Positions 47,292 through 59,500 of a stretch of 62,727 bases of DNA are shown here, piece after piece. The notes under the pieces were generated by a model. The model searched no databases, had not been told where the DNA came from, and saw only the letters and a list, made by a program, of their open reading frames with translations. The DNA lies in IMG/VR virus record IMGVR_UViG_3300009703_000018, positions 1 through 62,727 of that record. One strand, 5' to 3'. Within the stretch, counting starts at the first letter, position 1; every line of letters begins with the position of its first letter. A program made the translations under genes and the position numbers. Source of the DNA: a virus.

Positions 47292-49744
47292 TGCCTATTA
47301 GATTTATAGACAGAGATGAAAAATATAGATATCTAGAACCAGCACCATTTGTTAACTTAAGTAAAAGTTATCAAAAACAAGGTGATGGTGAAATTGTAGG
47401 TTCTAGCTACTCAATAACATTAACCGGCAAACTTCTTGCTACAAGAGGTTCTCCATTTCATGAAGGTACGGATCACGCAAAAGTCCAAACAGATAGTGGT
47501 TGGTGGAGTGGGGCAACAAATCCTGTTAGAAATGGAACCACTGAGAAGTATCCCCTTCATGGAACGTATGATGCCACCCTAGATGAAGACGGGAATCCTA
47601 AAGGAACTACCGTAATAGGTGAAAATAAGTGGTACAAAGCATTACAATTTAAACAAAAATTACTATCAAACTTATTCTCTAAAGAAAATGAAGGATTAAG
47701 ACTTGAGGTTATTCCACCATCTGAAGATGGAGAAGGTGGTTTTATTGCATTTGTTAAATTTGAGAGTCTTGACTTACCCGGACATGCACCCGGAAATCCA
47801 AATATCATTGACTATACTATTAACCTAACCGCTGACTATTTACTTGGCCCAGATGGTCAGCTGCTTGATCGTGATGATTGGGAAGCCGGAAGTCAAGATG
47901 ATAATCAAGGATATAGAGGGTGGTTGATTTCATCCGCTAGTGAGTCTTATGATATAGCAGAGGGTGATGCATCTTCAATGGTGTATGATCGCAAATTAAT
48001 GTATGGAAGAGGTACGGGTAGCACTGCTGGTGAGTTAATGGCTCAAAGAAAAACCTTTACTCTCACTAGAACAATAAGCGCTACAGGTAAAAGTAAATGG
48101 AATAGAGAAACCACTAAAGCAGATGGTCTAAAGGGTTTTGGTGATGCTACTGGAAATAGATTCGATCAAAAGTATGCTCATAATGGACGAGCTTGGCAAC
48201 AAGCAAGAGGGTTTATTTATAACAAAATTACTTATGGTTGTAACTATCTTTTTGGTACAGATAACTCAAGCGCTTTGCGTAAGGGTGGAACTGAATACGA
48301 AACTGACGAAGATTCTTCTGGTAAGAACCAACCACCAACTGGTGATAGTAGAGTCAGCGAACAACCCAAAGATCCAGATGATATCCATTTGTTTGGTCTT
48401 AATCTACCAGTACCTACTAATACTAATGACGAAGAGATAGATCAATATAAAGCATATAATTATACAAGAACTCAACAGGCTGATGTTAGAGGTGGTAACT
48501 TTAGCGTAACAGAAACTTGGGTTCTTGCTCCCAAAAACATTAGAGCTTTAGAGTCTGTTGATTTTAGTATATCAGAAGACACAAACACTGGATTAGCAAG
48601 CGTTACTATTAATGGAACTATTGTTGGTCTTCTTGATAATGCCGATATGTGGAGTGCGAGTGGCACAACTGGTGTTGGAAAATCAACCAATCCAGACAGA
48701 GACCCTCTTAGGCCAGCAGATGTCGATGAAAATTTTGGTGGCGTAGATGGTGATGGCACTGGATCAATAGGAACTGGTGGCCCTGATCATGCAATAAAAA
48801 ATCAGCCAGTAAGTAAATATCATAATGCGCTACGTCATTATCATTTGATATTGCCGTTCATGGCTACAACGGCTCAGAAGCTGATGGATGATGTTCCAGA
48901 ATATTCAGGGTTAACTATCAATCCTGTTCCAAGAGCCAAAACAGTAGCACAACAAATTGGTACTGGGACTATTACTTATTCATTAAGCTATGAACTTAAA
49001 AATAGAAATATAGTTCCCTATGTTCGTAACGAAACGCTTACGGTGAATGAAACCTATCCGGGCCATGTTGCTGCTCAACATGTAGTTCTTGGCAGGAGGC
49101 TAGGGCCAGTACTTCAAACCATAGGAACTCAAACCCAGTGGCAAAGAGATATTAGTATTACATTAAATGTAGATGTTCACAGGGAAAAGATATGCGTAGA
49201 TTCTCATAATCAAATACAGCCAAATATTGGGGATGAGGATACATGTACAGGAACGGCTGGAACCAAACCAGCAACAGACGAAACCATACCTGATTCTAAA
49301 GACATGTATAATGACAATTATAGATGGGTTGAAAATCCAAATTATGTGTCGGCTCAGGGAGGTAGTACAGCCTTTACTTCTACAAGGGATATATCATTAT
49401 CAAAACCCTCTGCTGGTATGATATATGTTAATGGCGCTGCGGGTGTTGGTGGAGCAGGCACTAAAAGTTTTGCTCTTAAACAACAATCATCTGCCATAAA
49501 AGCTCTAATTGATTCTTTTAACCCATCCAGTTTTTACGAAAAGGGTGGAGCGGTTCCCAACATTACAAGAAAGTCATATTCAAATGCTCCAAGCGAAAGC
49601 TGGAATCCAAAGACTGGAGAATATAGTTATAATATTAGTTGGGTTTATGAAATAAATGATCCTTGGCAATTCCCAACTACAGATTACTTGGCTGGGCTTA
49701 ACAATGATTACCTAATTCAAGACCAGCCCGGAACGGAGATATAA
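47291..49744 (+). CDS. large distal tail protein
   Basis: An 817-residue beta-rich protein (starts MPIRFIDRDEKYRYLEPAPF). The opening 'FVNLSKSYQKQGDGEIVGSSYSI..LTGKLL' is typical of the first tail-tip protein after the tape measure in aquatic siphophages. There seem to be related halves, each with a 'TRT/TETW' strand region followed by an alternation of strands and loops. Shares its first base with the preceding stop and is 1 base from the next gene, so the tail-tip genes form a tight operon. Possibly the distal-tail ring. Confidence 0.55.
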   Translation: MPIRFIDRDEKYRYLEPAPFVNLSKSYQKQGDGEIVGSSYSITLTGKLLATRGSPFHEGTDHAKVQTDSGWWSGATNPVRNGTTEKYPLHGTYDATLDEDGNPKGTTVIGENKWYKALQFKQKLLSNLFSKENEGLRLEVIPPSEDGEGGFIAFVKFESLDLPGHAPGNPNIIDYTINLTADYLLGPDGQLLDRDDWEAGSQDDNQGYRGWLISSASESYDIAEGDASSMVYDRKLMYGRGTGSTAGELMAQRKTFTLTRTISATGKSKWNRETTKADGLKGFGDATGNRFDQKYAHNGRAWQQARGFIYNKITYGCNYLFGTDNSSALRKGGTEYETDEDSSGKNQPPTGDSRVSEQPKDPDDIHLFGLNLPVPTNTNDEEIDQYKAYNYTRTQQADVRGGNFSVTETWVLAPKNIRALESVDFSISEDTNTGLASVTINGTIVGLLDNADMWSASGTTGVGKSTNPDRDPLRPADVDENFGGVDGDGTGSIGTGGPDHAIKNQPVSKYHNALRHYHLILPFMATTAQKLMDDVPEYSGLTINPVPRAKTVAQQIGTGTITYSLSYELKNRNIVPYVRNETLTVNETYPGHVAAQHVVLGRRLGPVLQTIGTQTQWQRDISITLNVDVHREKICVDSHNQIQPNIGDEDTCTGTAGTKPATDETIPDSKDMYNDNYRWVENPNYVSAQGGSTAFTSTRDISLSKPSAGMIYVNGAAGVGGAGTKSFALKQQSSAIKALIDSFNPSSFYEKGGAVPNITRKSYSNAPSESWNPKTGEYSYNISWVYEINDPWQFPTTDYLAGLNNDYLIQDQPGTEI

Positions 49745-49745
49745 A

Positions 49746-52700
49746 ATGTCTTGCGGATTTGATCCAAATACATACCCGCCAAAAAATCCTGTTGTTCAGC
49801 AAACCTTTATGGGTTTGTCGATTATGGATTTTAGTATCAATCTTGGTTTTAATTCTAATAGCTCTTCGCTATCTGTTAACCTAGTTAAAGATGATGCTAA
49901 CTACCATACATGGTTGGATTTAAATGGTTGTAGAGATGCTGTAACTGAAGGGTATCACCCTTGGGACAAAAAAGCCTATCCTAAAGACCTCATTGCTCTT
50001 TATGGTGGAACTCCTCCTTACCCATTACACAAACAAGATATAAGTGGAGACCTTCCGTATTTTCCACTACCGGGATCTCCAGTGTATTTTAATTACTATG
50101 ACGGTAATGCCTTAACGTCATCTTGTACTGGAGCTGTCTATAGAAACTGCGAGCCTGCTTTTAGTTTTCCCGGCATCTTGACTAAATATGATAGAGCTTG
50201 GAGTTCCTCTGGAGAAACTTATAGCGTATCAATAACTGATCCAAGACAAATACTAGAAAACACAAAGATCATATTAGATGGTTATGCTGGTAGATCTGCT
50301 CCTGCTGATGGATGGTTCAATGTTGATTCTACTAGAACGTTTGATGAAGGTTGGAATGGGTATTACAACATAATCAATGTTTTTGGATACTACGAAAACC
50401 ACAGGTTTCAGGTTTCAGGAAAAACAAGCGGTGGTATGGAGTGGTTTGCTCCCGGTTCAGGCCCGCTTACAAATGAATATGGAGCAAGCACTTTTAGAGG
50501 TATTTTACCAGCCGTAGACTTTTTGATTAGTGGTACAAATAAAAACTATATAGAAGCAATGGAGCCTTTTGGTGGCCCTATTTATTACAACGAAGATGTT
50601 AGGCAGCTAGGGTTCGGAGGTTCAACAAACCCACCATTTGGATTGCAAAAAAACCTTAGTACAGGCTTACCATACAATGTTCATAGATACGCTGTGGATC
50701 TAAGTGATCTATATAATCTTAGCGCTTATTGGAATCCAAACCCACCAGCGCCGGGAATTTTGCCAGATGATTTTAGAATATCTGGTGAAAGCATGTCTTT
50801 ACTTCAACTTGTTCAGCAAGTGTGTGATCAAGCCGGATGTGATTTCTTTGTCTGGCTTTATGTGCCGAGACATCCCGGTATGAATTTATGGAATACCCAT
50901 AGAAACTATTCTGGCATTATCAAAGTAACGCCAATTCGCAAAGATCTAAATATTAGAACAGGCATTCTTAGGGATGCATTTGATCAATCTATAATGGTTC
51001 CTCCTAAAGGCCCGTGGGTAGACGGAGAACAAAATTCAACTCTTGTAAGTGCCAATCTTGGGTATGAATTTACAGATCCAATGTCAGGACAAATGTTATT
51101 GGGCGCACCAAGAACAAGAGTCGTTGGTGTTACCCCGTTGGGTAATTATAAACATAGACCAGAGCTTTGGTTTAAAAAAGCCACAAACGCATACCTAGAT
51201 GGAGTTCCAGATAAAGACGTTGATGATGTTTTAAAAGAGTTTCTGCCATCTTCAGAAAACGATGGTGTTCACTTACATCTTAATCAGTTCCCAAAGGATG
51301 AATTTTCTGACAAAGAAGAACGTGGTTGGAATCCCTACAGCGATACATCTGCTAAAGGTATAGATGGTAGGCCAGACTTCAAGCAAAACCTGCCAATGAT
51401 AAGCAATGATGATTATTTGCCGTGGGGTGGTCTTTGGGATGATTATGGCGGGGGAAATGGTGCTGACCCATTCCAACTTAATAGAATTAACTCTAAAGAG
51501 TGGGAAGAGGATGAGGAAGAAACAACTTCTGGAATGATAGACCTATATCCATGTTGGGGATTTACATCAGAAGAAAGTTCCATGCTTAGTGTGAGTCTTA
51601 ATGATATTATTGATCGTAAAACAACAGGAAGACCAATTAAGGGTCTTTGGTGGGATGACGATCCTTATAGAGACTTCCATCCAACAGATGGTATTTTTGG
51701 AACGTTAGAATTTTATAATCCCGGTCTTGGTAAGTGTGTAGCTATAAAAAATCCAGATGCTGATAAAGATGGCCAAGGAGAGAATTCAACTCAAGACGGA
51801 AACGCTACAACAATAAACTACACGGTAGGGCAGGTAATTCCCGGTTTAGCAAACAAACCCAAGCTCTGTGAATGTAACTATCGCGCCGCTTTAGAAACCA
51901 ACAATCCTGATGATCCATGTCTAAAACACGGAAACCCAATACCGGGGAAATTTATATCTCATTGCAAAACACATTCAACATGCACAACCCACGAGGGTGA
52001 AGAGGTTCAATCGTTTGGCAATGCTGCTGGTACGGGAAACAAATATCACCTATCAGAATTTGGTTGTACGAAAGGTTGTTTTGTAAAAGACAACAACGGT
52101 AAAGCAACTGGCGCACCAATTGTGGCTTATTACACAAGGGATTATGGTGAAGGAGCTAACAAGAAAACAAAAGGCTCACCCGCCTCGGCTAGCGATGAAG
52201 CTTGGTCAAAAACACCTCCCGGTTTGCCGGGATCTGCAATTAAATTTATTCTAAGTGATGAAGCATGTGCAGATTCTGCGACTTTATCTGGTACAGACAG
52301 AATAGTTGCTGGTGTAGACAAAACTGGAACAGCACCAGAAACAGACGTTTTTAAAATGAATATGTTTAAAAAATCTGGTGGCTTATACAGTAGCCAATGT
52401 ATAGGAGTTGGTAGTAGAAAATTGTGTCTCAGTCATTGTCATGATGCTCAAGGGAAAATGACAACTGAATTAAATCCAACAAAATGCAAAGAACAAGGCA
52501 ATACATGGTTTGATGCTTTAACAGAAAACTGCAATGGTTTTACTGACAATATAACTGGAAAGTCAATAACGAAAGATCAAAACCCCTCGCCCGGATACTC
52601 TAATGTAAGAACAAGAGCCGTAAAAAATTCTAAAGACGAACTAATACCTATTCAACCTAGAACGGCAACAATACCAATTGATCTGAGTAAAATAGGATTT

Positions 52701-54764
52701 GAAGGCGGGCCGAATGGCAATCGGAATTACGGTGCAGGTGGGGCAAGGTACTGGTACTATGCAACGGTTTCAGAACTTAGACACGCCGCTGTGAGTAAAG
52801 ATTCTTGGATTTCCTATCTTTCTCAACTAGGTCAGTTCCTTCCTTGTCAGATGTTTTCTCAAAATCCAGACCCTACAAGTAAATGGAAAGAGCTATGCAA
52901 GCAACATCATAATCTTGCAATCAAGGGCGGCGCTAGTGAAACCGATATGGCAGCACAAGGAAATCTCCAAAACTATGGTCAGGGGGCTAATGGTAGCATA
53001 ATCACAACAGCCACTAGATCACATTCTGGAAATCAAACAACGGCAGCGGGTCATGCCGCTGGTGGATTCCCCTGTGGGGAAGAAATGAAGTGGCAGCAAC
53101 TGAGTCCCTATGAAAAAACTACAATGGAGCTGGATATTGCATATAAAAAAATCCAAGAGGTTGCTACGCAATACTACGGCAGAAAATACTTAATGCCACT
53201 CCCTTTTAATCCACCTACAAATCACACATGTTCTAAACCTAACTTAGGTGAAGATGATTGTGAAGAGCAGGGGTTTGATTGGGGGCCACATGGAATGCTT
53301 AGCGATTGGTTTGCTAAGTTCGGAGTTGGTTTTTGCGATGGTGGTAATGGTTTTGAAGCAGATCGTGCAACTTGTTCGGCTAATGGTGGTTTTTGGAACG
53401 ATCCAACAGAAGAGATAAACAAGTGGGAAATTGTTGGTGCTGGATGGCCCGGAGAAGATAATCCTTTAGACTCTAGAAAATATGATTCCAGTTATCCTAA
53501 AAATATGAACTTTTGGTCAGCAGATGGAAATTTAGAATCATATGTTGTTTACCCCGAATATCCACGGCAGCACTTTTCCGGTCTCAGCCATGATCTTGAT
53601 TTTAGAGGTGTAGATCCAGAATCAACGTCAGTTGAAGGCAATTTCACGGCACTGAATGATAAAGTAATGGAAATCCCCTACTCGCGTCGATTTGTTAAAT
53701 CGCAAGTAGATCCTAAAACCCATTGGTTGCCAACAAGAGCAGATTGGGAACTTCAAAACGAAAAACAGTATTATATGTTTAGAACTGGAGATCCAAATAG
53801 CAAAGAAAGAACAGTAGAAATTGGTGATGACCAAAACGGTAATACAGTTACGCTTAAAATAAATACACCAGAAGATTACGCTAAAATAGGCCCAGAAGAC
53901 AACATAAAAGAACTTAAGGGTATGGGAGAGGAAGAAAGACCTGTATTTATTAAGGGTGAGGATGCTTCAGACGAATATAAAACTTTTCAGGCCATGAAGC
54001 CATATGCTCTTATAACTATACCGGCTGCTGTTTATTATGGAAGTGTAGACCGGAGAATATTGAGTACACATTTAGGAGGTGGTAAAAACGAAATATGTAT
54101 ACCTTTAGCAAAGTGCAAGAATGCAAACTGCTTAACTAGTGGGTGGTTGCAAGGACAAGACCCAAATGGAATTGCCATGCAACAATTACAAAGAATGGCT
54201 AAGAACGTAAAATCAATGCCTTTATTAGCCCCGGATTTAAGTAGAGGATCTTTAGCACCGGCTGCTTATAAACCTTGGCATGCAGCGGTTCCACAACAAA
54301 GTAAACACTATAAATGGGGGCCGTGGGCTTTGGGAGTACATTTTGGAAAGCCAGAATTCCAAATAGATGAAAGTGTTCATCCAGCAGCCTATGGTGGGGA
54401 AGCGAGAATGTCTCACTTTGCGATGAACAAAGTAAAGATGGCATTAAGCACAAGCCAAAGATATATAGAAACTGGAAGTGTTACTTTGGCTGGTTTACCA
54501 GCATATGCTTTTGGGAGTCAAATGCTTTTAAACATTAATGGTACAATAGAAGCTGGGCCATATGTTACAGACATGTCGATATCAATGGGAAGCAGTGGAT
54601 TAAACACAACCTATAACTTCTCAACAGAACGAAAATTTGGTGATCTTAGTAAGATGTATGAAGACAAAGTCAAGGATACTCAAAGAAAAATAATTACCAT
54701 GTACAAACGAATTGAAGACGAAACACAAAGAACTAGAAGAGGTAGAGATCAATACCGAAGATAG
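49746..54764 (+). CDS. giant tail-tip/hub protein
   Basis: A 1672-residue protein. N-terminal 330 residues (FMGLSIMDFSINLGFNSNSS; GILTKYDRAWSSSGETYSVS ... DPRQILENTKIILDGYAG) and a C-terminal block (VTDMSISMGSSGLNTTYNFS...KFGDLSKMYEDKVKD) match the layout of large central tail-hub proteins of aquatic siphophages. The middle (about 690-960 and 1160-1215) is Cys-rich with C-x(3)-GG-x-W units (CSANGGFW near 1204, CKEQGNTW near 910). Probably forms the tail hub and reaches the tip. The Cys-rich inserts recur in the downstream giant frame. No catalytic domain recognised. Confidence 0.65.
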   Translation: MSCGFDPNTYPPKNPVVQQTFMGLSIMDFSINLGFNSNSSSLSVNLVKDDANYHTWLDLNGCRDAVTEGYHPWDKKAYPKDLIALYGGTPPYPLHKQDISGDLPYFPLPGSPVYFNYYDGNALTSSCTGAVYRNCEPAFSFPGILTKYDRAWSSSGETYSVSITDPRQILENTKIILDGYAGRSAPADGWFNVDSTRTFDEGWNGYYNIINVFGYYENHRFQVSGKTSGGMEWFAPGSGPLTNEYGASTFRGILPAVDFLISGTNKNYIEAMEPFGGPIYYNEDVRQLGFGGSTNPPFGLQKNLSTGLPYNVHRYAVDLSDLYNLSAYWNPNPPAPGILPDDFRISGESMSLLQLVQQVCDQAGCDFFVWLYVPRHPGMNLWNTHRNYSGIIKVTPIRKDLNIRTGILRDAFDQSIMVPPKGPWVDGEQNSTLVSANLGYEFTDPMSGQMLLGAPRTRVVGVTPLGNYKHRPELWFKKATNAYLDGVPDKDVDDVLKEFLPSSENDGVHLHLNQFPKDEFSDKEERGWNPYSDTSAKGIDGRPDFKQNLPMISNDDYLPWGGLWDDYGGGNGADPFQLNRINSKEWEEDEEETTSGMIDLYPCWGFTSEESSMLSVSLNDIIDRKTTGRPIKGLWWDDDPYRDFHPTDGIFGTLEFYNPGLGKCVAIKNPDADKDGQGENSTQDGNATTINYTVGQVIPGLANKPKLCECNYRAALETNNPDDPCLKHGNPIPGKFISHCKTHSTCTTHEGEEVQSFGNAAGTGNKYHLSEFGCTKGCFVKDNNGKATGAPIVAYYTRDYGEGANKKTKGSPASASDEAWSKTPPGLPGSAIKFILSDEACADSATLSGTDRIVAGVDKTGTAPETDVFKMNMFKKSGGLYSSQCIGVGSRKLCLSHCHDAQGKMTTELNPTKCKEQGNTWFDALTENCNGFTDNITGKSITKDQNPSPGYSNVRTRAVKNSKDELIPIQPRTATIPIDLSKIGFEGGPNGNRNYGAGGARYWYYATVSELRHAAVSKDSWISYLSQLGQFLPCQMFSQNPDPTSKWKELCKQHHNLAIKGGASETDMAAQGNLQNYGQGANGSIITTATRSHSGNQTTAAGHAAGGFPCGEEMKWQQLSPYEKTTMELDIAYKKIQEVATQYYGRKYLMPLPFNPPTNHTCSKPNLGEDDCEEQGFDWGPHGMLSDWFAKFGVGFCDGGNGFEADRATCSANGGFWNDPTEEINKWEIVGAGWPGEDNPLDSRKYDSSYPKNMNFWSADGNLESYVVYPEYPRQHFSGLSHDLDFRGVDPESTSVEGNFTALNDKVMEIPYSRRFVKSQVDPKTHWLPTRADWELQNEKQYYMFRTGDPNSKERTVEIGDDQNGNTVTLKINTPEDYAKIGPEDNIKELKGMGEEERPVFIKGEDASDEYKTFQAMKPYALITIPAAVYYGSVDRRILSTHLGGGKNEICIPLAKCKNANCLTSGWLQGQDPNGIAMQQLQRMAKNVKSMPLLAPDLSRGSLAPAAYKPWHAAVPQQSKHYKWGPWALGVHFGKPEFQIDESVHPAAYGGEARMSHFAMNKVKMALSTSQRYIETGSVTLAGLPAYAFGSQMLLNINGTIEAGPYVTDMSISMGSSGLNTTYNFSTERKFGDLSKMYEDKVKDTQRKIITMYKRIEDETQRTRRGRDQYRR

Positions 54765-54773
54765 AGAAACAAA

Positions 54774-56570
54774 ATGCCAAACGAATCGCAACAAGTAAAC
54801 GATCAAAGATCGCAAGATGAAAAGAACGACTTTAGTCATTTGATGATATCAAGTGCTAATTATGTTAATCCCAACGTTGAAATGAGGGATTCAACTAATC
54901 AAACTATGAATTGGAATCAACATCCAGATCATGGCAGTAGCACTATGACAACTCGTGACGCTAATGCTGTAACTGCGACTGGGCCACTTAATACTCATAT
55001 GCAACAGTTTCCTAGTAATGAAGCTTGGCATAGAACTGGTGGTATGTCTATTGATGGTTTGTTTGTTCCGTATTCAACAAACTTTGTAGTTAATAGTGAT
55101 AAGGGTAGAGCGGATAGTCTTAATGTACCATCCGCTGCATCTGCAATGGCTGCTTTTGAAAGACCATACAGTAAGAAAAAAGAAGACGGCGTAGAAGACA
55201 TTATTCCTTGGGCAACAGTTGGCCATGAAAGAGACTTAGGCAAAAACGCACCAAGTCCCACAATTATCACATCTGCTTCTCTTAATCCATTTGCCTCTGG
55301 TCATAATGTTAATTGGATTAATAGAAATAGAGATCTAACTAATCCAAGTATTGAAGAAGCTGGGTATGCTACTGATGCAGCTCCAATTAATAGGGCTGCT
55401 GAAGAGTCATTGGACACCGCTAGACCCGTTGGCCTAAGAGGGCCAATAGTTATGTCTGGATGGGGTTATGATTCTATTACTATGCAGCCGGTTCCAAACT
55501 TAAGGCATGATGCTGAAAATAGATATGATGAATGGGGAAGTTCTAATTATGGTAGACAGCGATATATACCAAATCAGTTAAAGGCAAAAACTGAAGGTGG
55601 TATGCAGCATGATTTCAAACACTTCTCTCCACAGCACATGCGAAGGCCAGATACATGGAAAGTTGGGCCAGTTGATTTAAGATGGGATCATCAGAGAAAA
55701 GTGTGGGTTGGTGGTAAGCATAATGGAATATTTTTATCAAAGGCTGCTAAATGTATACTTCCAAAAGCTGGTCTAGATGGCAATAACTCATTCAATTTTG
55801 GTGTAGGTGGTAATATTAATGCTCCCGGTAGATTATATAGAAACCCATGCGCATCGAATGATTGTACCTATACTTCATATTTTCCAACTAGCGTGTACTA
55901 TCCAGATATAGAAATATATGATCCAGAAGATCATAACTGGTGCGGTGCTTGTATGACAAGAGGTGACCTTACGGCGTGTAATGATTTCAAAGATGGCTGC
56001 GCTCCTTTTTACGATGCTATTATAATAAGACCAGTTGATGAAATGGTAGGAAAGGCTAATACCCTCACCGAATGTACTGATAAGTTTAGAAAAGTTCAAG
56101 GCGGTGCGCCCGGAATGAGAAGGGCTGGCAATCCTTGTCATGGTTGGGGTTCTAGCTATTTTGGTCAAAAAGAATCAATCAATGAAAAAATAGGTAAAGA
56201 TGAGACATGGACACATCAAGCTAAGTCAATAATGTATGAAAAAGTGTTTATTGAAAACCCATTAGGCCAAGGCTTGATGGTAGGAGATGCTTTTTTTAGT
56301 TATGATACTGGTAAGAGAATAATATACGAATATCAAAGATCTACAACTCCTAGTTGTGGAGCAGAAGCTGGAACTAAAATAACCGTAAAAGAAGCTATAC
56401 CAGTTCACATCATACTTCAAGCAGAATTTTACGGCATGGAAATTGTTACACACGCAGGTTGTGATAGGGGCGAAATGGCTGCTTGTTCAAAGAAATTTTT
56501 TGCTCAGGGGTTTGCTACAGCCGAAGACTGTGGCCCAGATGATGATTATCCACAAACAGCAGGATTCTGA
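54774..56570 (+). CDS. tail-tip structural protein
   Basis: A 598-residue protein. A disordered first 120 residues (Asn/Gln/Asp-rich) is followed by a conserved structural core: LRGPIVMSGWGYDSITMQPV (about 224-243) and WKVGPVDLRWDHQRKVWVGG (about 297-316), a pattern seen in aquatic-phage virion proteins. The last 200 residues are Cys-rich (CASNDCTY, WCGACMTRGD, CNDFKDGCAPF), suggesting disulphide or metal-stabilised folds. The stop codon TGA shares its A with the next ATG. Location at the tail tip is inferred from order. Confidence 0.6.
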   Translation: MPNESQQVNDQRSQDEKNDFSHLMISSANYVNPNVEMRDSTNQTMNWNQHPDHGSSTMTTRDANAVTATGPLNTHMQQFPSNEAWHRTGGMSIDGLFVPYSTNFVVNSDKGRADSLNVPSAASAMAAFERPYSKKKEDGVEDIIPWATVGHERDLGKNAPSPTIITSASLNPFASGHNVNWINRNRDLTNPSIEEAGYATDAAPINRAAEESLDTARPVGLRGPIVMSGWGYDSITMQPVPNLRHDAENRYDEWGSSNYGRQRYIPNQLKAKTEGGMQHDFKHFSPQHMRRPDTWKVGPVDLRWDHQRKVWVGGKHNGIFLSKAAKCILPKAGLDGNNSFNFGVGGNINAPGRLYRNPCASNDCTYTSYFPTSVYYPDIEIYDPEDHNWCGACMTRGDLTACNDFKDGCAPFYDAIIIRPVDEMVGKANTLTECTDKFRKVQGGAPGMRRAGNPCHGWGSSYFGQKESINEKIGKDETWTHQAKSIMYEKVFIENPLGQGLMVGDAFFSYDTGKRIIYEYQRSTTPSCGAEAGTKITVKEAIPVHIILQAEFYGMEIVTHAGCDRGEMAACSKKFFAQGFATAEDCGPDDDYPQTAGF

Positions 56571-59500
56571 TGGCAATAGGCGATCCGTGGGATTCATCAT
56601 ATAATCCCGACATAAAAAATTTAAAGAACCAAATTACTGGTGAGCCAGTATGGAAACCAGACGCTTCTGATGAAGTGTCTCAAGATAGTCCTATGACTAT
56701 TAAGAACCGTAAAAGGGGTAGGTTTTGTACTGAAGGTTGTGGCTGTATAGATACTGGTTGTAGTAATCTAGGTGATGGAGAATGTAAACTACCTCCAGAA
56801 ATAGCAGTTACCATACTAAGAGATACTAATGGAAGATATTCAGCTAGGGCTGGTATAGCTGGCGGTGAAGGCGAAACAATACATCTAAAATATTCCAACG
56901 GTGCTTGGAGGGGTAGTAGGTGTTGTTCTCATGATACAGATGGCCCACTGGAATATGCTTGTGATCCTTGTAAAGTTACTACCCTACCAAACGGTAAGCC
57001 CTCAGAGTGCCATTATGGTAATAACAAATACAAGCACCTAAACGCCAAAGGTCAAGACAATGACACTTTTGAAAAAAGAGGTAGCTTTGATTATAACCAA
57101 GCTTTAGAAGGTGAAATGTGGCCTAGAAGAGGTGTAGACGCTTGGCTCAAACCAAGTAGTTACGATCAAAATCTAGAAAGTATATCGTCAGATATGCTGA
57201 TTCAAGAAGACGGTAAAGAAAAAACAAAAGGTGTAGTAACGTGGTCTGATGAATACGCTCGCATAAATATGAAGTCTGTTGAAAAAACAATTCAACTTGA
57301 TGACGATGGTTATGTAGTTGGCTTTTCTATTACCAACGGTCACGAACCAACTGAAGATAGCGATTCAACTATTGAATACGATGCAACTGGATCAACTAAA
57401 ACTGGATGTATTGAAGATGGCGCTGTACCAACAAAGAAAAGACCTTACTGTAGAGATTCAATTACTGGATATAGAATTCAACAGGTATGTTCGGACACAC
57501 AATACAAAAACAAAAAAGATTGTGAAGAAGCAGTTGATAGTGACGGCAACAGAGCTGCAACTTGGCTTTACGGCGACGAAAATACATGTCTAGATGCAGG
57601 AAAATGTGAATCCCCAAATGTTGCAGGAAAAGGCGAAGATAAAAGCAGAGACGATAGAACCACTAAACATAACAGCCAAGAAACTTGCGAGGCTGCATTT
57701 GAAAGTGGAGATCCGACTTGTTTTGGTTCAGATGGAAAACCTGTAACTGGAAACGATCAAACGACATGCGAAACCAATGGTGGTATTTGGTACACAAACA
57801 AATTTTACCCCAACACATGGGTTACTTGGGAATATGAAAAAAGATCATGTTGCGGTGGAAGAATATTAGACCAATTCCATCCATACCACACACCCCAAAC
57901 TTCTGGTGGTGGAAACAACACAAGAAAAAGCAGTATATGCTTTACCCCCTACCAAGAGGTTATACTGTCTGCTTCTTATACTAGTGGCTTTGTTGGCCCT
58001 ACTAGTATGGCTGATGGAGGCTGTACTGGAATTACCAATCAATCTGATAGATCGTGGTTTTGGCAAGATGTAGAAAGCTATTGGACTCTTCTTATTAGAC
58101 CTTGTAATTTCTGGGGTTCGTGCCAAGAAGAAGGTAAGCCAAGACCAGACCCAGCAGATGTTATAGATGGCCCAGATAATTACTGGGAAACGACATGCGG
58201 AGAAGAAGTAGTACTCTATCTTCCTGTAGACCAATTTGTAAACTGCTCTAACTTTAATTTAACACTTAGTCAAGAGTCTGGACTAAGGTCTGGATGGCCC
58301 GAATCTTACGATGGTTGGGATAGCAGAATGGGTAGTCATGGACATGGCAATCCTGTAGGCGATCAAACATTGAATGAAGGCTGGACTAATGTTGGTCAAG
58401 TTTCCACTATATGGGGAATACCCGGAGATGCTATAGAAAAAGATCAGTATAGCTGGTGGTGTGGGTATCCTGATGCTAACTTTGATGGTATCCCTGATGG
58501 TGGTGGCGGCACAGAGAATTGTAGTCAATACGTTTATCACGGTTCAGGCGCTCCTAAGCCTTGGCTACAAAATGCAAAAGGCTTTGATAATTTCTATGGC
58601 TTTAATATGCAACCACAGCCCTTTAAGGCTACGGAAGAAAAGCAAAATAGAGCAAAGCCAATGAGACAAGCCAGTGATGATCATAAATTCTGGCAAATGT
58701 GTGGTATATCAGCATTAACTGGTCATGGCGGTGGTGGTCATTGGTTTTGGAATCTCGGCCCAGACTTCTTCTTTTACTATGACTTTGCAGCATATGATGA
58801 AGTTGGCCTTCTTGGAAAAGCCGGATCATCTCTACAGGCTTATATTAAACCCGGAGGTGTTTGTGAAGCAGCCTCTACTAAATTAGAGAACTATATTAAA
58901 TCTCATGTTGGTATGCTCTCAAGGGGAGACTGCGCTCGTAAAGGTGGAAGCGCACCATTGCTCGTAGGTTGGCAAAATACAGAACCGGGACTGTGTCCTG
59001 ATTATAGTGCTTCTTCCAAAAGTGAATGTGGTAAAAAGGGTACTTGCGTAAATAAAGATGATACTTATGGTCAAGAAACACCAGAAGACTGCGCAAATTC
59101 AGGAGGTGAGTTTACAGCATGTGCAGAATGGGAAGATGGATGCACAATTGATGGAACACGAGACGGTATACCAGCTCAAATAATCACCAATCCAAATGAC
59201 GCACAAGGGGAACACAAAACCAGAGATCCAGAAAATAAAGAGGAGTGTGAAGCAGAATCAAGTGAAGGCGGCGCTGGTGGCATATGGTATGAAGGGTGTT
59301 TTTCTGTTGCAGACCCAAATGCAAAAGAATGTCCAGAAGTCGGAGATGTTCCAGAGGCAATAATGTCTATTCTCTTAGGAGAAAGAGAAGGTACTTGCAC
59401 ATTTAAAGAAGATGGTGAAGATGCCTTTCCGATAAGTGGAACAGAAAGTGACTGTGAAGCAAAAAAACAAGAAGAAGGAGTAACTGATGTAGAATTTACT